Shown: in pieces, positions 9,921 to 19,007 of the stretch | Position numbering within the stretch: position 1 is the first letter of the stretch | Layout: every line of letters begins with the position of its first letter | DNA from: an uncultured Blautia sp. | GTDB taxonomy: Bacteria; Bacillota; Clostridia; Lachnospirales; Lachnospiraceae | Assembly (NCBI GenBank): GCA_900541985.1 | Contig: UQLX01000011.1 | Coordinates: 3,241 to 67,240 of the forward strand | Length of the DNA: 64,000 bases | Direction: 5' to 3' | The notes under the pieces: model-generated | The model's input: only the letters and a program-made list of their open reading frames with translations | Told to the model about the DNA's origin: nothing | Database searches by the model: none | Program-made: the position numbers and the translations under genes

Positions 9921-10812
9921 GAGATCTGGAATCTCCCTCCTGATCCTGAAGTTTTTCAAGTTCTTTCATTTCTTTTTCGGAAATTTTGATTTTTTTCTTT
10001 CTTGGGCGGAATTTCAGCTCACTGACCGGATATTCCTGGATTTCCTTTTCATCGTTAATCTCAACAATAACCTTTACCAGCTGTCTCAGCACATTTACAC
10101 TGTGCACTGTTCCCTGAATACCATCCGGCAGCGTAACTGTATCGCCTGTACCCGGAAGCTTCTTATTCAGTTCCTCGTATGTCTCCTGCTCATTTTTGAG
10201 ACAGCACATCAGTCTTCCGCAGACACCGGATATCTTGGTCTGATTCAGGGAAAGATTCTGTTCTTTGGCCATCTTAATGGAAACAGGAGCAAACTCTGAC
10301 AGATAGGTATGGCAGCAGAGACATCTTCCGCAAATTCCGATTCCTCCCAGGATCTTTGTCTCATCACGGACACCGATCTGGCGAAGTTCTATTCTCGTTT
10401 TAAAGATCGCTGCAAGATCCTTTACCAGCTGACGGAAATCAATCCTTCCATCTGCTGTAAAGTAAAACAGCACCTTATTGTTGTCAAATGTATATTCCGC
10501 ATCGATCAGTTTCATTTCCAGACCATGATCACGGATTTTTTTCTGGCAGATCTTAAAAGCTTCCTTTTCTTTTTCTCTGTTCTGCCTCTCTCTTTCCTCG
10601 TCTGCCGGAGTGGCAACCCGCAGAACTTCTTTCAGAGGATGGACAACCTCATTCTCATCCACTTCCTTTGGTCCCAGAACTACCCTTCCAAATTCAACTC
10701 CTCTTGCAGTCTCAACGATCACATGATCGCCGATTTTCATTTTGTATCCCTTCGGGTTAAAATAATATATTTTTCCAACATTTCGGAATCTGATACCTAC
10801 TACTTTTGTCAT
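9910..10812 (-). CDS. ricT: regulatory iron-sulfur-containing complex subunit RicT (YaaT, PSP1 domain)
   Basis: RicT belongs to the RicA-RicF-RicT (Y-complex), which in Bacillus subtilis promotes RNase Y-dependent mRNA maturation and carries iron-sulfur clusters. The 300-residue protein shows the PSP1 C-terminal domain and the cysteine clusters GICGRCLCCHTYL and VCGRLMCCLKNE that define the family. A basic, Glu/Lys-rich tail ends the protein. It starts 1 bp after the holB stop, so translation is probably coupled. No RicA or RicF partner is in the window. Confidence 0.92.
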   Translation of the reverse strand: MTKVVGIRFRNVGKIYYFNPKGYKMKIGDHVIVETARGVEFGRVVLGPKEVDENEVVHPLKEVLRVATPADEERERQNREKEKEAFKICQKKIRDHGLEMKLIDAEYTFDNNKVLFYFTADGRIDFRQLVKDLAAIFKTRIELRQIGVRDETKILGGIGICGRCLCCHTYLSEFAPVSIKMAKEQNLSLNQTKISGVCGRLMCCLKNEQETYEELNKKLPGTGDTVTLPDGIQGTVHSVNVLRQLVKVIVEINDEKEIQEYPVSELKFRPRKKKIKISEKEMKELEKLQDQEGDSRSHGK

Positions 10813-10813
10813 T

Positions 10814-11803
10814 CTATCTCTCCCTGATTGTCAGGAACAGCAGCTCCAGTGCCAGCTCAAAGTTTACATTTGCACGAAGACGTACCTTAGTCTTTTCCAG
10901 AGCTTCCAGTATTTTTTCCAGATTTTCATAAGAACGCTGGCTGGCCTGTTCCTTAATATAATTGATTTCCTGTTTGAACACCAGATTATCAATCTCTCTG
11001 GTGGCCTTAAACATCAGCACATCTCTGAACCAGAACTGGAAAATATCCAGATAGTCTCCGATATTCTGCTTTTCTGCAGACAGAAGTTTAATTTCATCAG
11101 AAAGCTCATAAATTTCCATGGAATCTGCATTTTTCAGGATCTTCAGAGCATTTTGTGTGATATTTGAAAATTCTTCTGATGTAGCCGCATCTCTGGCAAT
11201 TCCTATACTTCCCTGTGCAAATGATGCATCAATCTCTGCCTGATAATCCGGTACATGAAGCCGTTCCATCAGGTATTGTTTCACAAGGCTGTCGTCTACC
11301 ACCTTCAGATCCAGGCGGACACAACGGGACTGAATCGTTGGCAGAAGCGCGTCTGCATTACTTGTCAGAAGCATGATCACCGCATATTCCGGCGGTTCCT
11401 CTATGGTCTTGAGAAGGGCGTTCTGTGCCTGTACGGTCATCATTTCTGCATCAGGAATGATATAGATCTTGTTCTGGCTGCAATATGGCTTCACCGCCAC
11501 ATCATGGATTACCTGCTCCCTGATCTCATCAATACTGATCGTCCCCGGCTTTTCATGATTGACCATAATAATATCCGGATGGTTCTTTCCCAGAGCCTTT
11601 TTGCAGGAATCACATTTCTGACAGGGTTCTGTACCACCCTTTTCGCACTGAAGAGTCATTGCATATGTGGTAGCAAGAAGTTTTTTTCCGGATCCCGGTC
11701 TTCCCGTAAAAATATAAGAATGGGAGACCTTGCCCGTTTCGATGGCATTTTTTAGATGTCTGATAATCTCTTCATGTCCGATAATATTGTTAAAACCAAC
11801 CAT
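10814..11803 (-). CDS. holB: DNA polymerase III subunit delta'
   Basis: HolB is part of the clamp-loader complex that opens the DnaN sliding clamp. The AAA+ core shows Walker A GRPGSGKK (a Lys replaces the usual final Thr/Ser, common in delta', which does not hydrolyse ATP) and the zinc-module cysteines CEKGGTEPCQKCDSC. QNALLKTIEEPPEYAVIML is the classical sensor region. The length of 329 residues is normal. The ATG has GAGGTGA upstream. It lies between the guanylate-kinase-like gene and ricT as in many Firmicutes. Confidence 0.95.
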   Translation of the reverse strand: MVGFNNIIGHEEIIRHLKNAIETGKVSHSYIFTGRPGSGKKLLATTYAMTLQCEKGGTEPCQKCDSCKKALGKNHPDIIMVNHEKPGTISIDEIREQVIHDVAVKPYCSQNKIYIIPDAEMMTVQAQNALLKTIEEPPEYAVIMLLTSNADALLPTIQSRCVRLDLKVVDDSLVKQYLMERLHVPDYQAEIDASFAQGSIGIARDAATSEEFSNITQNALKILKNADSMEIYELSDEIKLLSAEKQNIGDYLDIFQFWFRDVLMFKATREIDNLVFKQEINYIKEQASQRSYENLEKILEALEKTKVRLRANVNFELALELLFLTIRER

Positions 11804-11902
11804 TCAGAATCACCTCACTTTATTATTAAACAGGTTGTACTTGTTTTCTTTCGATGAACCCTATTATATCATACTTTATTTGTTAATAAAAACTATTTTT
11901 GC

Positions 11903-12490
11903 TTATGTCATGGATTTTATATATTTTATAACATTTTCGACACATTTTTCCAGATTATCATTTTCAAATCTCAGACTGATACCTGCTTTTTTAATTTTTT
12001 CTTCCGAAAAATCTTCCTGATCTGCCAGAAATCTCCGACACAATTCCGCATACCTGGGCATTTTCTGCTGTTTCTCCCGAAGGAGAGCCCTATACAGCCG
12101 CTCTCCGTCCTCTACCTGTATATATACAGGACAGACTCTGTCTTCTCCGTAATATTCTTTCATTTTCTCATAGGATTCCAGTGTACCGATAGCCAGATAA
12201 TCCGCTCCGCCTGACCGGATCTGTCCATCATCTGCCGTAAAGTATGTCCAGACTCCATGAATGGTATCATAGGAACGGGCTTCGATCAGCTTTCCGCTGT
12301 TTTTAAACGTTTCCAGCTGTTTTTCATCAGTAAAAAAATACTCTCTCCCGTTTTCTTCACCGGCACGGACAGGCCGGGTAGTATATAGGATCAGTTTTTT
12401 CAGATTCAGATCCTCTCTGTCTAAAAGGGCAGAATAGATCCTGTCTTTTCCGGAAGCACTTTTTCCCATAATATAAAATATCTTTCCCAT
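11903..12490 (-). CDS. guanylate kinase-like protein
   Basis: This 195-residue protein has a P-loop GKSASGKD at the N-terminus and the GMP-binding pattern TTRPVRAGEENGREYFF, both typical of guanylate kinase (ATP + GMP to ADP + GDP). The P-loop reads GKSASGKD rather than the usual GPSGxGKST, and the lid region is divergent, so it may be a second, specialised member next to a housekeeping gmk elsewhere. In many Firmicutes the gene at this position in the holB cluster is thymidylate kinase (tmk); here it is clearly of guanylate-kinase type. It lies 24 bp after the decarboxylase gene and shares its operon. Confidence 0.75.
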   Translation of the reverse strand: MGKIFYIMGKSASGKDRIYSALLDREDLNLKKLILYTTRPVRAGEENGREYFFTDEKQLETFKNSGKLIEARSYDTIHGVWTYFTADDGQIRSGGADYLAIGTLESYEKMKEYYGEDRVCPVYIQVEDGERLYRALLREKQQKMPRYAELCRRFLADQEDFSEEKIKKAGISLRFENDNLEKCVENVIKYIKSMT

Positions 12491-12514
12491 TGTTCTGTTC
12501 TTTAAACCTTTCTC

Positions 12515-13975
12515 TCAGCTTTTATTCAGAGATATTTCTCTTGTCTCATTGGCGATCACAAGAACCGTCTGATCTGACAGATCACTGAATCCCTGAAGAT
12601 CAAACCCCTGTTCCACATATCTTTTTATATTTTTAAGCAGCAGTCCTGTGATCTGTTCTCCCGGAACAAGCAGCGGGATTCCGGGCGGATACAGATAGGC
12701 AAATTCCGCTCCGATCCTTCCTGTACTTTCTTCCAGTGGTATCCGTTCTGTCAGAGCATCCATTGCCTGAGAGATCTTCATCACCTGCTTCAGTTCCTGA
12801 TATCTGGATCTTTCCTGTTTTTCTGCTTCCTCTGTATCTTTTAACGATTCTCGCCTGTCTATTTCTTCAACAGCGCTGCACAGCCTTTCAAATCCTTCCC
12901 GGCTGTCTCCTGCTGATGTCAGCGCCAGCGCATAGCCTTCTGCCTCCATTTCCATCTCCAGATGAAATTCCGATCTCAGAATTTCCGTAAGCTGTTTTCC
13001 ATTTAAAGTGCTGTGTACGGTCGAAAGGATCAGCTTCGATCTGTCCACATCATAAATCTCCACAGAAGGATCCGAAGCCATATTCTCCAGACGGATATAC
13101 CGGCATCCTGCCAGACGCGCTCTTGTATATTCCAAATTCCTGACATACTCCGAAAACATCCTGTCTCCGTCTTTTTTCAGTTTATCCAGACAGGCATCCA
13201 TTGATGCCATCAGCACATACGAAGGACTGCTGGTCTGATAAATTCCCAGAAACCGGACAAGCAGTTCTCTGGATACTCTGTCACTGCATAAATGAAGCAA
13301 AGATGTCTGCGTCATAGAAGGAAGTGTTTTATGAAGGCTGTGAATAACGATATCCGCGCCAAGTTCTGCTGCCGATACCGGAAAATACTCTGAAAATCGA
13401 AAATGAGCTCCATGAGCCTCATCAACAATCAGTGGTATCTGATATGCATGTGCAATTTCCGCAATTTTTTTTACATCCGATACAATTCCATCATAAGTAG
13501 GGGAAGTAATCAGCACCGCCTGAATATCCGGTTTTTCAGAAAGGCATCTTTCCACACGCTGCGGAGAAATTCCTCCGTTTATCCCCAGTTCTGAATTCTC
13601 ATGTGGATAAATATAAGAGAGCTTCAGATCTCTGAGATACGCTGCATGATAAACTGCTTTGTGACAGTTTCTGCCTATAAGCATATGACCGCTTTTTCCT
13701 ACAGCAGCAGAAACTGCCGCCAATATCGCCCCTGTGCTGCCATTGATACAGTAAAAGCTCTCTCTTACACCATAAAGGCGGGCAGCCTCTTCCTGCGCCT
13801 TTTTTAAAATATCCACAGGATGATGGAGATTGTCAAATCCGGCAATCTCCGTAATATCTTTTTCCACAGGAAAATCCCCTGCCACAGACAGGGGATTTCT
13901 CTTATGTCCCGGCATGTGAAAGGGATAGAAATCAGATTTTCCATACTCTTCCAGTTTTTTATATAATCTGTCCAT
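12515..13975 (-). CDS. PLP-dependent Orn/Lys/Arg decarboxylase family protein
   Basis: The 486-residue protein is a short-form (YaaO-like) group III decarboxylase, making a polyamine precursor such as agmatine or cadaverine from a basic amino acid; the exact substrate cannot be read. The N-terminal motif FHMPGHKRNP and the PLP lysine motif SLHKTLPSMTQTSLLH are clear, with VDEAHGAHF binding the cofactor. The C-terminal domain contains the usual YPPGIPLLVPGE. The ATG at 13975 has GAGAGGAAA upstream. It heads the decarboxylase-gmk-holB-ricT-trmN6-rsmI operon. Confidence 0.88.
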   Translation of the reverse strand: MDRLYKKLEEYGKSDFYPFHMPGHKRNPLSVAGDFPVEKDITEIAGFDNLHHPVDILKKAQEEAARLYGVRESFYCINGSTGAILAAVSAAVGKSGHMLIGRNCHKAVYHAAYLRDLKLSYIYPHENSELGINGGISPQRVERCLSEKPDIQAVLITSPTYDGIVSDVKKIAEIAHAYQIPLIVDEAHGAHFRFSEYFPVSAAELGADIVIHSLHKTLPSMTQTSLLHLCSDRVSRELLVRFLGIYQTSSPSYVLMASMDACLDKLKKDGDRMFSEYVRNLEYTRARLAGCRYIRLENMASDPSVEIYDVDRSKLILSTVHSTLNGKQLTEILRSEFHLEMEMEAEGYALALTSAGDSREGFERLCSAVEEIDRRESLKDTEEAEKQERSRYQELKQVMKISQAMDALTERIPLEESTGRIGAEFAYLYPPGIPLLVPGEQITGLLLKNIKRYVEQGFDLQGFSDLSDQTVLVIANETREISLNKS

Positions 13976-14004
13976 AGATTTCCTCTCATTTATGAAATGA
14001 CGAT

Positions 14005-14033
14005 ATTATACCATTAATCCAGGGCAGATGTCA
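14005..14033 (-). promoter_or_regulatory. promoter of the decarboxylase-holB-rsmI operon
   Basis: On the minus strand TATAAT (14005-14010) is preceded by TGG, an extended -10, with a weak -35 TGACAT (14028-14033) at a 17 bp spacer. The predicted leader to the decarboxylase start is short, about 25 nt. Confidence 0.6.
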
Positions 14034-14070
14034 TCATGCCAGTTTTTTCTTAACATTTTTTACAAAATAT

Positions 14071-14802
14071 TTATAATTTGATCTTGCTCATAGCTGCTTT
14101 GTCGCATACAACTGTCACATCATTATGAAGCTGAAGGATAGAAGCCGGTACTTCAGGGGTGATCGGGCCGGTAAATGCTTTTGCAATGATGTCTGCCTTA
14201 CCTTCACCAGATGCTACCAGAAGGATCTTCTTTGCTCTCATGATTGTTCCGATTCCCATTGTATATGCCTGACGCGGAACATCCTCCTCTTTTTCAAAGA
14301 ATCTCTTGTTTGCTTCAATTGTACTTTCTGCCAGATCTACACACTGTGTATTTTTGCAGAATTCACTTGCAGGCTCATTGAATCCGATATGTCCGTTATG
14401 TCCGATTCCCAGAAGCTGAAGATCAACTCCGCCTGTAGCTGCAACGACTTCATCATACTCACGGCATGCTTTTTCGCTGTCCGGCTCCAGACCATTTGGA
14501 ACGAAGGTTCTGCTCTTGTCGATATTTACATGATCAAACAGATGAGAGTTCATGAAATAACGATAACTCTGGTCATTATCTCCGGAAAGACCTTTATATT
14601 CGTCAAGGTTTACACTGGTTACCTGTGAGAAATCAAGATCGCCTTTTTTGTACCATTCTACCAGCTGTGCATAAGTTCCCTCCGGTGAAGAACCTGTAGC
14701 AAGTCCCAGAACACAGTCCGGTTTCATGATGATCTGAGCGGAAATAATATTCGCTGCGATACGGCTCATTGCCTTGTAATCTTCTCCACAATAAAATTTC
14801 AT
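14071..14802 (-). CDS. nagB: glucosamine-6-phosphate deaminase
   Basis: NagB converts glucosamine-6-phosphate to fructose-6-phosphate and ammonia, feeding amino sugars into glycolysis. The 243-residue length is that of the Gram-positive (non-allosteric type) enzymes. Visible motifs are LGLATGSSPEGTY for the phosphate site, NLDEYKGLSGDNDQSYRYF and GIGHNGHIGFNEP, which contain the catalytic Asp, His and Glu. The ATG has a strong AAAGGAGG. It is the last gene of the fucosidase/transporter train, 44 bp after the transglutaminase-like gene, suggesting that amino sugar is a product of that pathway. Confidence 0.96.
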   Translation of the reverse strand: MKFYCGEDYKAMSRIAANIISAQIIMKPDCVLGLATGSSPEGTYAQLVEWYKKGDLDFSQVTSVNLDEYKGLSGDNDQSYRYFMNSHLFDHVNIDKSRTFVPNGLEPDSEKACREYDEVVAATGGVDLQLLGIGHNGHIGFNEPASEFCKNTQCVDLAESTIEANKRFFEKEEDVPRQAYTMGIGTIMRAKKILLVASGEGKADIIAKAFTGPITPEVPASILQLHNDVTVVCDKAAMSKIKL

Positions 14803-14846
14803 TGAAAAAACCTCCTTTAATTATGTTTTATTTTCAGGACAGCTTC

Positions 14847-17354
14847 CTACATCAGTCTGAGAAGCATATCTCCTGTACCTACATTATAACCGCTTGTGGC
14901 ATAAATTCCATTTAATTTTTCAGATGTTACGATAATAAGCGGAAGTTTTTCATGATCCACATACATTCTTCTTCCCAGCAGCTCAATATGATCTGCAAAA
15001 CAGTCAAAATATACCCGGATCTCAGGGAACATGGACAGGGCTTTGCTGATCGTCGGATCCTTCAGAGCAGCCTGACTCTGCACCACAAACAGGATTCTGG
15101 AGCATATTTTCCGGAATTCCTCCGACTGCTCCATCATCTCATTCAGGATGTGCTCGGTAGGTTCTCTGCTTTCTTCCAGGAACATCAGGATATGTTTTCC
15201 CTCTGCTGTAAGCGCAGAAGCCAGTACCGTTTCATTTCCGTTCTCAGCTTTACGAAGCTGAAATTCCGGAAGTTCAATATTTTCAAGCATATCTTCCAGA
15301 TCTGCATGACGCAGGATCAGTGAAATTTCTTTTTTCTCTCCTGCATTCATAGAAAAATGATACACATAAGCAAACATATTTCCGTTAGGCAGACGATTGG
15401 AGGTTATGATCCTGTATTGTCCCGCTTCCAGCTCTGCCTCCATAGAATTTCCGTTCCATTCCAGACCGCTCAGCCGAAGCGACGTATAGGTTCCATTTGT
15501 AAGCTTTGCCATGGACCAGTTCTGGAAATATTTCCACTGGGTTCCATCCTCTGCCTTCAGCACAGCACAACAATTCTTTTCTGCCTCCGGAAGCACAGGA
15601 ACAAACTTTCCATTTTCTCTGTATTCCATGGAGCGGTCTTCCGGATTCAGCCTTGCCGGAATTCCCAGCGTCCTTGCAATAGCCACAAAGAGAATTTTCT
15701 TTGACAACGGACTTCCCACTGCTGTTTTCAGACAGCCTGCCGGTGTCGTGATCACGCTTGCTCTTTCTCTTTCCGGAAGTGAGGTGATCCTTTCGTCCAC
15801 TTCTGTCCAGATGGATGCAGGATCCTCACGGAAACGAAGCTTCTCTTCCTCAGAAAAAGCCTCTTCCACAGCTTCTCTGTACTTCATCAGGACCTCATCA
15901 TCCACACGGGGATTGAGAACATACTTTACAAAAACAGAATGTTCCAGTTCTTCCTCATAAGGCATGGCATAGCGCAGATGCTCCTCCAGCACCTCTGCCC
16001 TGCAGTCTGTCCGGTCTTTTTCCGTCAGGACATTGAGCAGCTCTTCTCTTAAAAGGCTTTCCTCTTCATCCTCTGTATTTTCTCCGGTAAAGCTTCCCTG
16101 CAGAAACCTTTCACATTCCAGATTTACCCAGTTTTCTGTTTTGGCCATTCTTCTGGCCGCTGCCTTTTCCAGACGGTGATTTCCCTCGGCTGTCTGCTCC
16201 GGAGAAGGCATATCTGTATTCACCGGAGTATCTACCGGTGCGATCATATCAACAGCTTCCCAACATTCTTCCTGCGGCGTATTTTTTCCAAAAATCACCT
16301 GTATCTGTTTCTGCTTTCTGGTATCTGCAAATACACACTCACACTGTCCGTCTCTGGATATCTGAACTGCAAGGCTTCCAAGCCCTGTGGTAAAACTACA
16401 TGTTCCATCTTCTCCGGTAACACCTTCCGCCACAGGAGAAAGTTCTGCATAATTCAGAACCTGGAAAGAAATTGCTGCTCCGAAAACCGGTCTGCCATCC
16501 TCATCTGCAACCTTTACCGTAAATTCTGTCACTGCAGCATAACGGGAAAGCTCATTGAGCATGGTCACCATTCCGTCTTTTCCGATTTTTTCCTCTCCGG
16601 ACTCTGCCTGGTCAAACCAGCGGGAATGAACCATCATCGCTCTGGAAGAAGCATTGGTAAACCATCCTTTATTCAGAATAGGAAGAGGTTCACAGGCTCC
16701 CAGGAAATACCATGTTCCATCATTCCAGATTTCCACCCATGCGTGATTATCGTCACAGTGAGACCACTTGGGCGCATAAACCTGACGGGCCGGAATTCCT
16801 ATGCTTCTCATGGCATTTACGGTAAATACCGATTCCTCTCCGCACCGTCCGTTTCCTCTCCGGTAAACAGTAAGGGCAGAAAGTGTTCTGTCATCCGTAC
16901 AGTGATAGGTAGCTTCCTGGGCACACCAGTAGTTGATTTCAATAGCCGTTTTTTTTCTGTCGCATCCGGAAAGAAGGGAAGCATTTCCGTTCTCTTCCAT
17001 AAACTTTCCGATTTCTTCCGCAAACAGAGTTCTGCACGGTGCGATCTCTTCCTCATTTACCCGGTGATATAATACATAGTTCAGATAAATTTCTTCCGGA
17101 AGAGAACGAACGCCTTCTGACTCCTTCCATACCCTTACACTGTTCTGTGCATAATCAAGAAATATCTCAAAAGGATAATTTCCCATATCACTGCACGGCA
17201 TGGTCATATAAAGATATTTTAAAGCAAGCGCTGTTTCTTCATCCTGCTTTGCGATCTTGTTATCTGTTTCCTCAAATACACCGGGAAACTGTGCTTTTAC
17301 TTTTTCGTATCCACTCAGGATATACTCCCGGCTTTCTTTCAGAAATTCACTCAT
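14847..17354 (-). CDS. large cytoplasmic transglutaminase-superfamily protein (PNGase-like Cys motif), function unknown
   Basis: The protein has 835 residues from the ATG at 17354, which has GGAAAGGAAAG upstream; a TTG at 17387 has no such support. No signal peptide or membrane helix is visible, so it should be cytoplasmic. The transglutaminase core lies at about residues 130-235, with GNGRCGEESVF (Cys171), DNHAWVEIW (His204) and an acidic residue in LGACEP. The GRCGE motif resembles that of eukaryotic peptide:N-glycanase. A small beta-sandwich-like segment (about 290-345) follows, then a second transglutaminase-like stretch (around ITTPAGCLKTAVG and GIPARLN) and a thioredoxin-like C-terminus. 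Neighbours are cutC and nagB, in a train with a fucosidase and an ABC importer. Peptidase or amidase action on a glycoconjugate is a reasoned guess only. Confidence 0.7.
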   Translation of the reverse strand: MSEFLKESREYILSGYEKVKAQFPGVFEETDNKIAKQDEETALALKYLYMTMPCSDMGNYPFEIFLDYAQNSVRVWKESEGVRSLPEEIYLNYVLYHRVNEEEIAPCRTLFAEEIGKFMEENGNASLLSGCDRKKTAIEINYWCAQEATYHCTDDRTLSALTVYRRGNGRCGEESVFTVNAMRSIGIPARQVYAPKWSHCDDNHAWVEIWNDGTWYFLGACEPLPILNKGWFTNASSRAMMVHSRWFDQAESGEEKIGKDGMVTMLNELSRYAAVTEFTVKVADEDGRPVFGAAISFQVLNYAELSPVAEGVTGEDGTCSFTTGLGSLAVQISRDGQCECVFADTRKQKQIQVIFGKNTPQEECWEAVDMIAPVDTPVNTDMPSPEQTAEGNHRLEKAAARRMAKTENWVNLECERFLQGSFTGENTEDEEESLLREELLNVLTEKDRTDCRAEVLEEHLRYAMPYEEELEHSVFVKYVLNPRVDDEVLMKYREAVEEAFSEEEKLRFREDPASIWTEVDERITSLPERERASVITTPAGCLKTAVGSPLSKKILFVAIARTLGIPARLNPEDRSMEYRENGKFVPVLPEAEKNCCAVLKAEDGTQWKYFQNWSMAKLTNGTYTSLRLSGLEWNGNSMEAELEAGQYRIITSNRLPNGNMFAYVYHFSMNAGEKKEISLILRHADLEDMLENIELPEFQLRKAENGNETVLASALTAEGKHILMFLEESREPTEHILNEMMEQSEEFRKICSRILFVVQSQAALKDPTISKALSMFPEIRVYFDCFADHIELLGRRMYVDHEKLPLIIVTSEKLNGIYATSGYNVGTGDMLLRLM

Positions 17355-17401
17355 ATCTTTCCTTTCCTGCCTGTACTTTACAGGCAAAGAAGACAGCAGG
17401 C

Positions 17402-18157
17402 TTATTTTCCCTCAAACTGGTCAAGGACCTGTCTTGCCTCACGGATTGCGTTCTCATCCGTTCTCCATACTTCAAATTCGCTGAGAGAAGGAAGCCCCAT
17501 ATTTACTCCTTCTTTTCGGTATTTCATCTCACTGTCCAGTGTTTTTTTGCCGGACATATGGAAGGCAGTGGCTCCTGTTTTCGGGTATACTTCACGGATC
17601 ACTTCTGCATTTACTCCGCTGCCTACCTGGATCCGGATTCTTCCTGCACTTTTTTCCACCAGGTTCTTCAAAAGCTCAGTTCCAAGTGTACATACATTTT
17701 TCTGTCCGGAGGTAAGGATCGTATCAATGCCCAGAGAAATGGCCTGTTCCATTGTCTCATAAGGATCTGCGCACACATCAAAGGCGCGGTGGAGTGTCAC
17801 TGACATTCCTTCTGCTTCCTCCATCAGAATCTTCATCTGCTCCATATTCATGGTTCCATCCGGATTCAGACAGCCGATCACAACACCCTCTGCTCCAAGC
17901 TTTTTATATTCTCTTACAGCTTCACGGATCAGTATAAATTCTTCCTCTGTATAGCAGAAATCTCCAAATCTTGGACGGATCAGCACATGGATCCTGATAT
18001 CTGTATGTTTTCTGATCTCCTGAAACAGCCATGGATTCGGTGTTGTACCTCCGATCACAAGACTGCCGCACAGCTCCAGACGGCTGGAGCCGCCTCTTGC
18101 TGCTGCCAGAGCAGATTCTACAGAATCCACACAGGCCTCTAAAATAAAATCAGTCAT
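17402..18157 (-). CDS. cutC: CutC family TIM-barrel protein
   Basis: This 251-residue protein matches the CutC family throughout: LEACVDSVESALAA at the N-terminus, GGSSRLELCGSLVIGGTTP, VLIRPRFGDFCYTEEE, and VTLHRAFD. CutC was named for copper homeostasis in E. coli, but that role has been questioned and the barrel looks like an enzyme of unknown reaction. In gut bacteria cutC genes often sit beside glycoside hydrolases, as here, which argues for a role in sugar metabolism. It lies between the DeoR regulator and the transglutaminase-like gene on the same strand, with gaps of about 50 bp. Confidence 0.9.
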   Translation of the reverse strand: MTDFILEACVDSVESALAAARGGSSRLELCGSLVIGGTTPNPWLFQEIRKHTDIRIHVLIRPRFGDFCYTEEEFILIREAVREYKKLGAEGVVIGCLNPDGTMNMEQMKILMEEAEGMSVTLHRAFDVCADPYETMEQAISLGIDTILTSGQKNVCTLGTELLKNLVEKSAGRIRIQVGSGVNAEVIREVYPKTGATAFHMSGKKTLDSEMKYRKEGVNMGLPSLSEFEVWRTDENAIREARQVLDQFEGK

Positions 18158-18210
18158 AATATCTTACTCTTCCCCCCTTCTTTTTTCTCTATCTGCACAT
18201 TTCTTTTTTC

Positions 18211-18972
18211 TCAGATCAGCCTTACCCCAGATGCTTCCAGAGTGTTGACAATGGTATCATCCGGATACTCGTCTGTTACGATCCCGTTAATATCATCAAA
18301 ATGTGCAAATTTATAAGAATCATTAAAATAGAATTTTTCTTTTTCCATCACAACGTACTTATGTCTGCTGCTGTGGATCACTGCTTTTTTTGTCAGACCG
18401 TCCTCTACCCCCAGAGTTGTAACAGTAAGATCCATCATATCTACACCGCAGCTTCCAAGAAAGGCTCTGTCAAAGCTGTACTGCTTCAGAACTTCGATTG
18501 TTGCTGCCCCCATAAATCCATTCACACCCTGATACATGGTTCCTCCTGTACCGATCACAGTGATCATCGGATTCTGAACCAGGATCTGCATGATATCGAT
18601 CATGTTCGTAACGACAACGATTCTCATTCTGGATGCAGCCAGAAGCTTTGCCAGTTCAATATTTGTAGTAGAAATATCAAGAAAAATCGTCTCATTACTT
18701 TTGATAAGCCCCATGGCTTTTTCTGCAATGATCTTCTTTTTATCCAGATGATAATTTCGTCTGTCGATTACGTCCCTCTGGAGAGGATAATCCTGAGACA
18801 TGATCGCCCCTCCATAGGTCCGTTTCAGTTTGCCTGCATTTTCCAGGGTCTTCAGATCCTTTCGGATGCAGTCCTCAGACACCTGGAATTTTTCACTAAG
18901 TTCTTTTACTTTAACCTTCCCCTTGTCCTGAAGGCACATGATGATAGCACTTTGTCTTTCTTCTGTAAACAT
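18211..18972 (-). CDS. DeoR-family transcriptional regulator
   Basis: The 253-residue protein has the DeoR N-terminal helix-turn-helix (RQSAIIMCLQDKGKVKVKEL, then SEKFQVSEDCIRKDLKTLE) and the C-terminal DeoRC sugar-phosphate sensor domain, with FLDISTTNIELAKLL and TGGTMY as its phosphate-binding loops. Such proteins are usually repressors released by a phosphorylated sugar. The ATG has GAAAGGAGG upstream. Placed between the fucosidase gene and cutC, it most likely controls this gene train, with an effector from fucose or amino-sugar breakdown (inference). No clear operator repeat was identified near the 26.2 kb promoter. Confidence 0.9.
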   Translation of the reverse strand: MFTEERQSAIIMCLQDKGKVKVKELSEKFQVSEDCIRKDLKTLENAGKLKRTYGGAIMSQDYPLQRDVIDRRNYHLDKKKIIAEKAMGLIKSNETIFLDISTTNIELAKLLAASRMRIVVVTNMIDIMQILVQNPMITVIGTGGTMYQGVNGFMGAATIEVLKQYSFDRAFLGSCGVDMMDLTVTTLGVEDGLTKKAVIHSSRHKYVVMEKEKFYFNDSYKFAHFDDINGIVTDEYPDDTIVNTLEASGVRLI

Positions 18973-19007
18973 AAAGTACCTCCTTTCATTTAAGAGGAGT
19001 TTTTTCT

